DNA of 64,000 bases from NCBI RefSeq assembly GCF_932526225.1, contig NC_064042.1, forward strand, positions 6,813,540 through 6,877,539. Reading direction: 5' to 3'. Below the pieces are notes generated by a model that was not told where the DNA came from, did no database searches, and was given only the letters and a program-made list of their open reading frames with translations. A program made the translations under genes and the position numbers. This DNA is from Nematostella vectensis. Taxonomy: Eukaryota; Cnidaria; Anthozoa; Actiniaria; Edwardsiidae. Positions 45,330-58,474 of the stretch are shown here, one piece after another; the first letter of the stretch is position 1; the number at the start of each line of letters is the position of its first letter.

Positions 45330-48300
45330 ACAATTATAATAAGTAACAGTAATTTTTTTGAAGCGTGTTTTATATAGTTTACTTTTATGGCTTTCTATAT
45401 TAATTTTTACCTTTAACTTTAGCCAATGAATCACACTTTTTCCTGTTTTTGCTGTGAACTCATCGTCATTTTCGTTCTCGATAACTGTTACCTACCCAGA
45501 GAGTCTTTTCTTTAACAGTTTTTTTTAACAGTTTTTGCTGTGTACAGTAATAAGTTTCAAAATTTAAATTTCAGCAGATTATTAAAAAAATAACAGGGCG
45601 GCTCGGAAGGCGGTATTTTATGCGAAAAGCACCGAAGTAATGAGACGTTTTCGTGAGCAAGTATTATTGATGACTTGTCAAGCACTAACAGCGCGTAAAG
45701 TGAAGTAAGGGCAATATATACTAAAACCCAACCAGTATTTAATCCTCACTCTTTTAATGGTCTCTTGACAGAATCTGGAAATTAATCAAAATACGTCAAA
45801 ACATGATGGGGAACCTTGCTTGGAATAGCTTGGAATTTTACTTCTTTGAATAATATAGACTATGAGAAAACAAACAGTCAAACAAACAAAGCAAGCAAAC
45901 AAACAAACAAAAACAAAACAGAAAAAGGGAACTATTACGTTTTGACAATATATCAACAAAAACATTTACTTTTAAGTTAACTTCATCAAAGTCTAGAGAG
46001 AACCTCACAATAAATTTAAAACAAAATTTTACTAAATCGAACTGACAAGATATTCCGTTCAATCTCTTACTAAGTAATTTTGATAGTATGTATATATAGA
46101 CGTAATAGATATATGATTAAAGATGGAGTACTTTTATTAGTTAAAAGGGTTTAGACCCATGGTTTAGTCAAAACCAAAAATATACCTACTGGCAATAGAC
46201 ATTTGGTCTCGACAACAAAAAATACGTGCGAAAAAGTAAAGAAAAAATATTTAAACATTACTGTGAGGGGTGTACTAATCATATGGATACTTAAATTGCC
46301 AAATTACTAACCGGCATTGTTTGAGCTTAAGCCAGCTTATATGCTGAAGCAAAACTAGTTTTTTTTTTACTTTTGCCGTGTTTATTATTCGCAGGGTGCA
46401 TTTGAATCCACGATTGAAATCGATAATACTAAAATTAATATCGTTTGCTTCTTGCTGCTTGTGTTCTCTACAAGAAATTGATACTTGGGAAAATAGTCCT
46501 TGAAGGTGACAATAACAAAGCAACTGACCATAATGCCTCGCATTTTAACAAAATCGATCATTGTAAATATCTTGCGCTCCACTACTAGACAGCATATTTC
46601 ATCTATTCTAAAAAATAATCATTATCGATTGTGTGTAATCTCATTTGCGGATGTGTTCCTTACAAAATCGTTATGCAAAAAAATCAAAAGAAAAAGAAAA
46701 AAAGCGTGGTGAAATGACAAAAAAGAAATAAAAAAACCCGAAAGGTTGATCTAAGCAGGGCGAGAATCCTTTTTAATCTTGGTTTTCTTTATATAGTTGC
46801 CATCCACACCACCTTGGCTACATTTCTCTATTTCCTGTTCCAAATTTACATTTAAAATTTATATATTACACGACAAGTCCCATAGCCTAGATTTCCCAGT
46901 TTTGGAGATTGTTCTTTTGGGCTGACAGATTTGGCAGAGAGCTCTAATCAAGAACAAAAAAAGATAAAATAAATATAATGGCGACCGGAAAGAATGTCTA
47001 GAAATAAAATTTCAACGAAAGTTATGCAGTTTTACTTGTCTGTATATATCAACTAAGTAAACGTCAGCGGAACATCGAGTGTGTGCTGTAGACTATGTGT
47101 ATACCTTTTGCAGCATAGTAAAAAACGATGCACCTGCGTTATCAACCGATTAAAAATTCTTGCTTTCAGCACGACATTCTTTCACTATTTTTTCCACCTT
47201 TTTCACGCTAGCATTCTTGGCTTTAGGAAGGGTTGTGTTTTTGTTTTTTTAAGTTTTGGTTATTTTTTAAGGTAATTCATCTTGAAACCTTAAATAACCC
47301 GAAGCTTTCCTGTAATTGCCGGGCTGCATCAGTAAATGTGTACAAGCTAAATGTATAGATAAGTTCTATCAGTCAAGTCGTGCCCTATGGGTGTTGTTAC
47401 GTTCGCATAATATAGACAATGTGGCTTTCGGCTTTCCTGGACCTAATAAATCATTTGAAATTCCGAAAATTTACGCAAAATGTTGAATTTCTTGGTTGCT
47501 TTTTGGGAACACAAGGTCTGATTTCAGGCAGGCTTTCGTAATAGCAACGAATTATTGAAAACTAGTTTAATACAGGTAATCTCTGCAAACATCTGCGATA
47601 TGCAATAGCTATATTTCCCAATGGGGAGGTTTTAAAGTTACATTTTCTACATCGAAGAGATACAAAAATATCATTCTCAATGTAAAAACAGATAAAAAAG
47701 TAAGATAACCTACCTTACCGTCGCCGAATCAAGGAACCTATTACCAAATTCATAGCACGTGAAATATGGCCAGGATTTTAGTACGGGCACTAAAAAGTCC
47801 ACGACTTGTCAAACTGCCCTAAATCCCTAGGAATAATCAGGTGGGGTCCAAAACGCTGATTGGTTGATTGAAATAAAGCGAGACTTCTGATTGGTCTAGC
47901 GTGTTATTTAGCTAATTATTGGCGCGCGTAAAGAGCCAGCTGATCATACGCGAGAGATCTGACAACCAAATATGCGTTACATTCGCTATGTCAACACCTC
48001 CACATTTGCGCAATGACTTCGAATACATCTTATTAGAAACCAAGTTAAGTTAGACGCGCCCAGGAGTTCAATTTACCACTGAAATGATGCTTTCAAATGG
48101 GATTAGACATGAAAGAAGACAAACAAGTAATTACGACAACCTCCTAAAGCTATGAACAAAACATCTTCAATGTGGTTTACTTGGTTTTGTCTTCTATGGG
48201 TCATGAGATAGGTTTGCGTAATATTATATATTCACACAATAAGACGTCAGACAATTGAATTAGCAAGTACTTTTAAGAAAAAAGATGGTTGAAAGAGTAT

Positions 48301-48888
48301 AACTAAAACGGATGTTTTTTAAAGATTTCTGCGTGCCGCTAATCTTATAGTAGCTTTTACGTATTTATGAAAATGTGATAATAGTGCCAGCTCTTCCTGT
48401 CTATTTTGACGCTTTTCACTCTGTGTCCAAAATTGTTTAGAGCCAGGGTAAAACACAGGGCCGCTAAAAGCAGCAAGAGGAAATCCGGCATTTCATATGT
48501 CTGAAAAGCACATTGGGCTTTTGAACACTACGAGCCAATTGATCTCAAAATAAAGACAAAACAAACCCACATTATACCATTGGTGTGTGAAGGGTATTAG
48601 GTACCTATTGACAACATTGACTTTTAAAATAACAAAGCTTGTCTTAAGTGGACTTTGTAGGCGTAATATGGACTGCGAGCTCTTCGGTACAAGTTGTGTA
48701 CCTATGTTTGTTTTTCGGTTCTACTTAAGGCTAGACTGAAACTGATGTTATACCGCGAGCTTTAAAAGATATTTCACATGCATCACATGGAGTATTCTTT
48801 GAGACAGATACATTCTTTTTTTCTATTTATGAGAACGTCTAATTTCAGTTAAGGCAGTTAAGGCAAATATCGGTGCAGGCCTGTACCC
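45330..48888. other. Gene-poor AT-rich spacer
   Basis: No exon-like frame was recognised. An AAAC/AAGC-type short repeat lies near 45870-45925. A patch at 47840-47950 has three ATTGG (inverted CCAAT) boxes and GGCGCGCG and could be a promoter. Confidence 0.35.
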
Positions 48889-49643
48889 GGGTAGGCGTTT
48901 CCAGATAGTGCTCCCAAAATCACCCAAAAAGTGCTTAAAAAGTGCTCCAAAATCAAAATAGTGCTCGAATAGTGCTCCTTGGCGAAAAGAAAATTACCGT
49001 ATGTTTCTAAAACAGTTTAGAGATAAGTTGTGTTTTAATTAAAATTTGAATAAAAATAAAATATTAAATAAAATATTAAATACTAAATACATGCATTAGA
49101 TTATCTTATATTGTTGTCCATGAACGGGTAAATCACACTTTAGTGTATGACAACTGTATTATAAATGACTTTGTTCTCTTTTGTGTTTGTTTACCTTTGT
49201 TATTTGGATACTTCTAAAAACAATGTTCATTTACAAACATCGACAATGTCAATAGTGTCAAACCTGATAACAGACGTTAATTATAACAATCTCCTAACAT
49301 GTAATAATTACAATAGATGTAAAACAGGAAAACGTGGCAAACAGATCTTCTAGATAAGGCATTCTATTATTGTAATGAACTCCACAGTCTACCCAATATT
49401 TGTGGTTACCAAAGCACAAAAATGTCGAAATCACCAGTCTCACAGTCTTAGCCTAGTTGAGATAATATTATTTGTATTTAAGGAAACTAGAAATGTCTAA
49501 ATAAGACAACAAAATCTAGTAACTTGGGTTAAAAAAGCTAGAAGTTGACTTGTTTACCCAAAAAGTGCTCTCTTATCAAAATAGTGCTCCTAAACCCAAA
49601 TTGAGCTGAAATAGTGCCGAGCACAATCTGGAAAGGCCTACCC
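48889..49643. mobile_element. Inverted-repeat element of about 750 bp
   Basis: The left tip GGGTAGGCGTTTCCAGATAG (48891-48910) with TGCTC following is matched by the inverted right tip at 49609-49642 (GTGCCGAGCACAATCTGGAA and AGGCCTACCC). Repeated AGTGCTC motifs cluster inside both ends (about 48908, 48950, 48962 and 48971; 49565 and 49582). The AT-rich interior has no transposase. A family A repeat directly abuts the right end. Confidence 0.75.
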
Positions 49644-49865
49644 ACCCCCCCCCCCCCCCCCCCCTAACAACGGCCAAAGGTCCATTTTGGTTCTAAATAG
49701 AGGTGCTATTAAGAATCAGCTAGATCACTCTGATAGGTATCTGGTATGTAGCCAAATCCGACAATAAGCGTCCCGTGGAGATACTGCAAAGGCATGGTCA
49801 GATTTTTATCAAGGAAATCCCTTCCCACCCCCCCCCCCCCCCCCCCTGGGTACGGGCCTGCGGTG
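49644..49865 (-). repeat. Interspersed repeat, family A, second copy
   Basis: It starts with a C run of about 21, then AAAGGTCCATTTTGG, a TAGATCA block and ATGTAGCCAAATCCGACAAT, then a second C run of about 19 and GGGTACGGGCCTG. It is the reverse complement of the copy at 3780-4135. Confidence 0.75.
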
Positions 49866-51884
49866 TCGCTAGAAAACGACTTCGTCGTCGACGCCGTTAA
49901 TAAAGACATTTGAGTCTAGGTTTTGCAACATTTCAAAGCATTCGTTTTGTTCAACTGATTAGATCGGGCAGCTTCGTCTGTCAACCATGAGAGGGATTCC
50001 CAAAGTTTATTTATATAAAGTAGGAAACGTGTGAACTGAACAAAAGGTTCATTTGAACAATGACCCTCTTGCACAGTATTATATTAAAACACCAGACTTA
50101 AATTCGGCGCCCAAAAAATGTGACACCCCCTTTAATGACAGCCCAGAAAAATGAACCCCCCCCCCTAAATCGGCGACAAAAAACGTAGCCCCCCCTACAT
50201 ATTTGCCGCCCCCCCAGTAATAAATAACCGCTCAGGTGTTCTTAGAATCTTTTGAAATATCAGGCTAAACGTTCTTATAAAAAGGTTCTTATAAAAAAAG
50301 AGTGTATAAGCAAAAGGCATTAATACGGAAAATAAGAGTTGATTCTTGGTTAATTAATTTATTTATTTGGAAGGGCTTGTCAATCAAATCTGCAATTCCT
50401 GTATCCGCGTAGTGCAGGTCGCACACGCTTGTGTCACGTGCAAAAAGTGGCGACATTGCAAGTCATGCGATGTGTCTGTCTTATTGGTTATGAACAGCGA
50501 CGAACTATAACTGACAGAGTGATTGGTTTATCGATTGTTTGATTAGCCGTTTTTATAATAGAGACGTATAATGGGTCCAGACGACTTTGGGTAAAGATTG
50601 ATAGTGCGTCAATTTACTCTGTCTAGTATAAAGACGGGCTTCTTGGACGCATTATACGTCATGACTAACTAAATGATTTAGTTCGACTGAATGACGAATT
50701 AATGCGTTTAGGTCGTCGGAAGACATTTAAATCTGGCCGCTCGCTCAGATGTTTTCTCTCTCGCCGGCGGCCTTCTTTACCCTCCTTTTTAGCGCCGCTA
50801 CGCAGGTTATTTTTAGGTAGAAGAGCAAAAAGTAGTTCGAGTTTACGGAGCACAATTCTGTTAAGGAAAACATTTGCTCTTGCAGAGAATTCGAGTGAAT
50901 GGTCTTGAGTTTGAGTCATCTAAGTTATTCGAGTTATTCAAATAAAAGCCAATGAAAAGAAAGTAAAAATAAATAAAAAAAAAACAAGGAAAAATTTAAC
51001 GCAGGGGTGGCCTAGCCCCCCCCCCCCCCCCCCCCCCCACCCAGCAGCCAAAAATACAGTAAATGTATGAGACATATACAATACAGGAGAAAATGCCTTG
51101 AAAGTCCTTTTTGGGCCCCTCCTATTAAGGATCCTGACTACGTCGCTGCTAGTTATCCGAGTTCAAGTAAGTTGCTGCCTTGGGCAGTGAATTCTTAATT
51201 CCTTTTTATCTTCAATTTTCCGGCGATTCTCCTCAAAGTAAGGGCCAAGTACTCGGAACCACTAGCACCGCGACAATTGAACATCCCTCTTAACCTTAAC
51301 GATAGCTCGATTTCCATTAATATATGAAACTCAGGCAAAAGAGAAAAAGATAACGAGTTTAGCGCGAGATATCAGCCCTACAGGTATGGGCGATCACTAT
51401 CAATTGCAAATGGAATAACCCATTGTGAGAAATTGCGGATCAGGAAGTTTTAAAAAGAGACACAATGTCAAAGAACATCTCGTGTGCCTGTATTTTTGCA
51501 CGGTGTTAAGAACCGACATGATATTATATTAAAGATTTAATAATGTATTTTTGCCGTGCTTGTTTCTAGCATAAACTAATACCGATCCTAAAGGGCAAGC
51601 GTTCTTAGCAAGTGCTCTTCAGATTATTTCATTATGAAAGAGATTAAAATGGCAAGCCATTATCGATAGTCGAATTATTCAGACCAACAAAACTAACCTT
51701 TTTAACGTGATGCCCCTATAAACGGAGGTACCTGGAATAAAAAAAGCTAAAATCGCGTTTTTGATCATCTATTTTGGCGGGGTTATTGTATTCTGTGTGG
51801 TTAACAGACAAATGTGAATTGTCAATCGGCAGTTGTCAATTCCTCAACAGACCTCGCCGTCCAAACAATAAGCCCTAGAATCCA
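49866..51884. other. Spacer with poly-C tracts
   Basis: C-rich fragments at 50155-50215 and a C run of about 21 at 51018-51038 flanked by GGGGTGGCCTAG. ATTGG boxes occur near 50483 and 50522. A 84-codon minus ORF at 50665-50919 has a basic low-complexity composition and is not supported. Confidence 0.4.
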
Positions 51885-52105
51885 ATCAGAACACACTTAA
51901 GATTTGGTTAGGCAAATCTGTGTACGCGCACGATTCCAGTTGGCCAATCAGTGCACGAGTATGAAATTGAATGGCCAATCAGAGAAGAAAATATAGTCAA
52001 GCTGAAACAATTAGTGCGGACGCGAATTAAGTTGGCCAGTCGCTTATCAGTGGACATTAAAAAAATCTTTAAAATTTCTTTGAGTTGGTCAATCAGTAGG
52101 AATAA
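51885..52105. promoter_or_regulatory. Cluster of CCAAT boxes
   Basis: Four CCAATCAG/TCAATCAG motifs, near 51882, 51943, 51972 and 52089, plus GGCCAGTCGC near 52034 lie within about 220 bp. They are spaced 29 to 62 bp and embedded in TTGGCC or GTTGG contexts. This suggests either a degenerate tandem repeat or a CCAAT-dense regulatory region. No gene start is recognised beside it. Confidence 0.4.
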
Positions 52106-55100
52106 ACTACAACTCATCAATCTAAAATTTGCTTAAGGCCTTTATCAGGTTTCCGACGAAATTACTTAAAATTAAAAATTTCTTATTTCTTCAGTATTTT
52201 GATGTTTTAACGACCAATAAAATGAAAATGTAGACATTTGACATTTAACGAACGCATAAACGCTTACGGTAAAGCAAAACACAAGAGGAGACCAAAGAAG
52301 AGCTAAGCGTGCTTCTATTTGCTCTAATAGCCGTTCGAGGCTCATTCCGCCAGGAAATGGTTAAACGTCAAGCATATCGGGTTCTCAAGTGCTTATGACA
52401 AAGTTCACCGACTAAAGCTTTTTTGTCTTATCTTGTATGGAATCAAGGCAATCCTGAAGGCTTTCATAAATCGTTTATTAGTATGCCGCACTTTTAAATT
52501 TGAAGAAAATTATACCAAAAAAGTGAAGAACCAGTAAAGATAGTTACCTACTAAACCCCCTTTTTAGCTTAACAAAGATCTACAACATTCTGCTTTTAAA
52601 GGTGTATGCCTGCTTGTAATCGCAGCAGCACTAGCAAATTTCACCGTAACAAGTGATGAAACCAAATTTTGAGCACTTAATGTTAATGACGGTCACAATA
52701 GCATACATTTCCTAAAATCAGTGTTTAAGATACCCAGCATTATCATCTATTCTAATATATAAGATTTTATAGCCACTAGCACACCTCAGCAACACAGCAG
52801 AATGTCGCAAAATGCTTTTCAACCATAACTAACCTGAACTTGAGAGTCTTTGAATTTTAAGCAGAAAATCAAAGCGGGACTAAGGCGTGGTTTCTAGGTA
52901 CAGTCGTCAAACATGAGCGAAGTGCAACATCCCGAGACAGTCTTGAGAGTTTCTGGGTTTAGTTACAGAGGGTAAAACAGGGTCAAATTACCAGGTGGAT
53001 GAAAATGCCGGGTCAATAAACCCAAAAGGCAAGCGAATAAACGTGAATTGCGCCGGGTGCGCTGGGCTCATAAGAGATTGGGCACGAGTCTAGCTCATTC
53101 TATTTGACTTCAAATGTTATGCTGAAATCGTTTAGTTAAATTGCTATGCACATTTAAGAGGGAAATCATAAACAATACATTGATCTAAGCGACAAGACGC
53201 CTACAGCCTGTCTTTTAACAATAAATAAATAATGCTTCAAAGAGAAGCGATTTCTCGAAAAAGCGAAAATAAGCGCCAACCGAGGCATTGAACTTGACAG
53301 CGAGAGAAATGACAGCTTCTTTTTCGTATCTATTATAATTTTTTGAATATAAGGGCACCACCAATGAGTTTGACTTAAGACTTTTCGACTTGACAACGAT
53401 GAGTTATATTATGCGACTATTAAACGAGTGCTGTTTTTGGAGTCATGTAAGGTTTTGGAAATTACTAAGATGAGCTTACAATTCGTGTGATGTCTTGGCT
53501 TTTCTTTGAACTGTTTGTTAATTTCAAAACAAAATTTAAAGGCATCATAATTTATTAAAAGTGAAAAACAAAATACACCGCTGGCTTTCTTTTATGGCCA
53601 AAACTGAGAAATCTTTATCGCTGAAGAGCAATTTGTTGTTTTCTTTTATGACCAAAACTGAGAAATCTTTATCGCTGAAGAGCAATTTGTTGCCGTTAAG
53701 ATATGATACTTCGGGTCAAAAATGGTGTCTAATCTCGCACCATTTGTGCGAAAGCCGTTGTGAAAATCAATAAATACAACGACTTATTGTTATAAAAAGG
53801 CAGAAATAATTAACAAATCGATTTTTCTCGGTTACCTGGTCTGTTGTACGGTAGTTATGTTTTCTCCACAGCGTCAAGTAATCGTTTCTACCGACAAGAA
53901 GAGGAAAAAGACAAGGTTTAACTACTCTGCAAGGCGTAATTGACGTAGGAAGTATGGATACTCGCAAAGTAAACGAATTTCTTGCTACAACAGAATATCA
54001 TTTAGTTGTCAAGACTAGGCGCAGCTGGTAATGCTCGATGGCAGCTGCAATTCTCTGCTCCTTCACTGTTATACATCAGTACATCCAAGCCTTCAATATC
54101 ATCGCCCAATCTCTCACAGGATAACTCAAGTGGTTGGCGATTGATCGAAAATAGGGCGTGAAAAGAGCCTTGAAGTTATTGGGGGAAAATTTCAATTTTC
54201 ATGTCATTTCGAGTACTCGTAAAACCAACATTGGATTTCATTTTAAGTTATTGTTTGTAAAGATGATTAGAATCTTCGCTTCCATCAATTGGTAAATCCC
54301 GAAATAATGCATTTGTCAGTGGTTATACCTCGCAACAATACCACCATTTAGTCTTAGCTCTTAGCAAACTCGAGGATAAGATTTAAATTGTTAGAGCTAT
54401 TTTCTGAAAGGTTGTCATTTGGTGCATGATAACATCTACGGATAAGCACAGATGGTGGGTGGGCACCAAACCAAAGAAACAAAATGTGAAAATGGAATTA
54501 AGCAAATCAACAGCTTTGAAAACAAGCGGGAAATTAAAATTATGTTTTCCTTGAAGATTTCTTCGCAGGCGTAGCGTAAAGAATACAGCAATTGGTTTAA
54601 TTTCTACTCCTATGTAGATAGCTATCAGCATAATATTTCTTATCGTTTTCATTGTGGTCCATCAGGAAGCCAAACGGCAGGTTCTTACCCTATTGACATT
54701 TTCAACCCTCCTCGACGTAGATATGTTAAAGAACAGTTTATCGTGGCTATAATACCTCAAAACTTGCCATTTCACATTACAAATTGTATAAATGAGTTCG
54801 AGTTTTAGTTTATTTTAAATAGTAGGTAACTATCTTAACTTGTTCTTCGCTATTTTTTTACTCAGTAATTTTTTTTAAATATAATGGTTCGACATACTAG
54901 TAAACGGTTTATGAATCAGTCATCCATTAAATTAGAAAAAAAAAACGTTATTGATAATGGATTCGTTAAGATGCAAACAACTTGTTAATCCGAATTTTCT
55001 AAATCGGAAATAAAGCACACGTAAGTGATTAAATAAAAAAACTCGCGTGATGTAAGAATTTAGCGATTCTCTATAGGCAGAATCCTATATCCCTACCCTA

Positions 55101-55631
55101 AAATATAAGAACCTGTTAAAGAAAAAGGTTTTAAAATATAAATTGCTCTTCAGCTCTTCAGTAAAAAAAAACATTGGAAATGCAGGACATATAAAGAATT
55201 AAATTTTGTCGAGCAAAGGCCACCATACACGGGCAAGAGCTGAGCCAGGGCTAGGAATTAAGAAAATGATGAAAAATAGATACTCTGCTTAAATTATAAG
55301 TACCCAGCAGTATAAGAACCGTTTTTTGTCAGACTTGAAAACATCTACGTTGTTACACGCGGGATTCGGTGGGTAAGGGTGACAACTGCTACTAGTGTAT
55401 GTGCCATGGTTTATTGTTCTCATCCGTTGCGTAAATGGCATCATTATCAAATACCAGAGCCACAAATAACATAAATGACAGCATAATAGTTAGCACAACT
55501 GGGTTACAAAGACCACGAGCGTGCAAAATCAAAGTAATTTCCTTTAAATTGAACTTAATTTCCAGGAATTTTAGAAGAGTAAATCACATGACAGGTTTTA
55601 AATCATCAACTGTTGATTTGCTGACCAGGAG
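52106..55631. other. AT-rich spacer with kinase 3' flank
   Basis: No gene was seen in 52106-55380. The last few hundred bases before 55632 are probably the 3' UTR of the kinase gene. Confidence 0.4.
53585..53694. repeat. Two-copy tandem repeat, period 53 bp
   Basis: CTTTTATGGCCAAAACTGAG at about 53589 recurs at about 53642 with a G-to-A change; both copies continue to GAGCAATTTGTTG. Confidence 0.9.
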
Positions 55632-58442
55632 TTACTCCCGTGACATAGTGTCGCTGACCAGTGCGAATGAGTGGGTTTTGTCTCGGGAAACTTTGCTGGT
55701 CACGTGTTTGGCGCCTCGGATCCAGGGATGATCGTACACCTCCTCCAGGGTGAGCCTCGATTTGATGTCAGCCGTCAGCATGTTCTTGACTAGCTCTTTT
55801 AGCTGGTCCGAGAGGCGCGCACTGCCTTTCGGGTATGAGAACTTGCCAGCTAAGGTATGACGCAATAGCTGCCTCCGGTCCTGATCGTCGAATGGGAAAC
55901 GCCCAGTTACCATTGCAAAGAGAACCACGCCTAGACTCCAAACGTCACTGCTAGTGGCATCATATGGGATACCTGTGGAAAAGGGAGAAACTTCCATGTA
56001 ACTCTCCGCTAAATTCATGTTTAACTTCCGTATGATCGGGGAACTCGCAGGCAGGGCAGATCATATCATTTCGAAAGTGTTGACCTTCGTCTACATGATC
56101 TAAGGGAGATTGGGCCGAGCGCGCGGGGATGCCTGTGGAAATAAGAGTCGAGTGTTCCTGGGCCTATCACAAATGGCGCCACTATGGAAGAAGGAAAACA
56201 TGGCATCCTGCAAGTTTACATACATTTTTTCCAATTTAGAAGGCGTTGCACAGCCACCAAAAACAAGGAAATAATTGTGGCGGAATGCAATTATGGCATG
56301 TGACCTCCTCCAGAAAGGAAAGAAAACAGCAGTTAGACATGCGCACTTGATTTCGAAGTCAAGCACCGGTTCTAAGGAGGAAAAACTCATAAAAATTGTT
56401 CCATTTTAAAAGAAATGCCAATTTTCTGGCACTTTAAGTATTTGTACTCTCATCTCTCAATTCCAGACGTCGTTCTTATTACAATGCCGAACACGTACGC
56501 TTTGTTTGCGGCCAGTTTGAGTTTGCTCGATCCATTAGAATCTCGGAAGCGCCTCCGTTCTTATACAAATAACACAGCTTTGTCTTGAAAATAATTTTAA
56601 TTGCCAATGTACTAAATGAAAACAGTACACTGTTCACGAGTGCGCGACAACACGACAGAGTAATACTTCCTTTCTTCGAAGTTCTTTGCGTCATCAGATA
56701 AACTAAGATACGAAAGCATTTGGAAGACTATACGAACGTTTTCCAAACATTGATAGGGGAAGCTTTTTACAATGGAGTAGAGACCTACAAGACGTCAAAG
56801 ACTGCTTCGCTTTTAAAAGACGGTTTGGTTACAATTTAAGATAGAGCTTAAAACTATGAATAGGAGCATTTGAAAAAATAACGATTCCATTTAAACTTCT
56901 TGCAAATGAATACTAAAATGGTATGGTGTGATTCTAATAAAGAAATGGCTTGGAAAAATACCCCGACGATTTTCAAAATAAAACTGTATGGTAATCAGCT
57001 ACTAAACTCACACACGCGCGTCACGTACCCTATCCACGCAACACGCGGTCGTCACAGGAATATGATTGGCTAGTTACCTTGTAAGATCTCCGGAGCGGCG
57101 TAGGCGTAGGACCCGCAGAAGGTGTTGCTCCGTGGACGTGTCATGCACGTGTCGGATGACCCGCCCACGTAACGCGCGAAACCAAAGTCGGATATGATTG
57201 GCTCGTTTTTCCGAGAGAGTAAAATGTTCTCAAGCTTCAAGTCACGGTGAGCAATACCTGAAAAGAAAAGTTAAATTCGATTTAAAACATAAGGGAATCA
57301 TGTTCGAGTTCTCAATCCAAGATGGCTACTGCGGAGAATAACAATTTTACCTTTTCTGTGGCAGTGCAGGACTCCTTTGACGATCTTTTTAAATATTTTC
57401 CTCGCCTCGTTTTCGTGCAATTGTTTCTTTTTCTGTAGCAGTTGGAGCAAATCGCCGTTCTGCGCAAGTTCCAGCACGAGGTAAAACCGCTTACTTGACT
57501 CAAGCACCTCAATGAGGCTGATGACGTACTTGTGGTCTACCTGTCTCAGAGCCTCGACTTCGCGCCGCATAAACTTGTTAAAGCTCTTGCTGGAAAGCTT
57601 CGCCTTTTCGATGATTTTGACGGCAACGTTTCTGTTGACATATACATAACATATGGAATAATGTGATCCCCTAGAGAAAATGCTAATCTGCTATATTTTT
57701 GGCCTCTTTTTTCTATTATAAAGCACAACAAACATACAATGTATAACAGCCTCTAACAATAACAATAAATAGAAAAAGAGCAGGGTTTATTATTAGGGAC
57801 GTCAGGATTGCCGATGGAGATGTGCGAATGAATCTAATTTGTGCGTCGTCGTCGTCTTTCCGTCGTCGATCTTTAGGTCCCATAACTCGTGTTTATGGTG
57901 TATGATCTCCACTTCCGGATCCCTTGGTCGCGAGGTCCAAAAAACAATATACCCTGTTAAGGACAAAGGAAAAGCGATCGCGAAAAACCGCCTAATCACG
58001 GAAGTATCGTGATAAAAAGGTCTTGAAACATTTTTACCCAATTAGGATGAATAGCTTTTTACATTAGACAGAGGTAAAAAACCCTAGCCTAGCCAGCGGC
58101 ACGTATAGTGACTGTATAGTGAATATGCGGACTACTAGGTGTATAAACATAAAGAATTGCTAACCTTCCAAGCTTGTTTGAATACGCCTCCTTCACCTCA
58201 GCATAAGCCCCCTTGCCTAGAATCGAGCCAAGTTCGTAGCCCTGTCGGCAAAGATACGTTGCAATATCGTCGCCATCTCGACTCGCGACTTTGTGCAGCT
58301 CATACGTCCGCTCGTCTTCGTCCGGTGACTCGGGCTGCGTCAGCCTCGAGTTGCGCATGTCAAGTAGCTTCTTCCATCCAAGCGCCACATAGAGCGCGAG
58401 GCAGAGAAGCCACAAAACGAAAGCGACGAGCGTGAACCACAT
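55632..58442 (-). CDS. TSSK-like serine/threonine kinase with N-terminal membrane anchor
   Basis: Four minus-strand exons, 58442-58165, 57631-57351, 57257-57078 and 55972-55632, give 1080 nt, 359 residues. Residues 2-23 (WFTLVAFVLWLLCLALYVAL) form a hydrophobic helix suited to a signal anchor, followed by a basic KK...R stop. The kinase domain starts near residue 68: glycine loop GKGAYAEV (76-83), VAVK Lys98, HRDLKLEN (190-197), DFG (210-212) and APE (241-243). All catalytic residues are present. [34 protein letters not shown] has the TSSK-family GIPY signature after APE. Testis-specific serine kinases act in spermatid and sperm development. Two CRE sites lie just upstream of the start. The membrane anchor is not usual for TSSKs; the ATG at 58442 is the only one upstream of the kinase domain in this exon. 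Confidence 0.92.
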
Positions 58443-58474
58443 TCACGCGGTTGGAGCGCGCGCGGCGCTCTCAA

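Noticed and set aside
50665-50919. 84-codon ORF and its opposite-strand partner
   Set aside because: Basic, low-complexity composition on both strands and no splice or family evidence.
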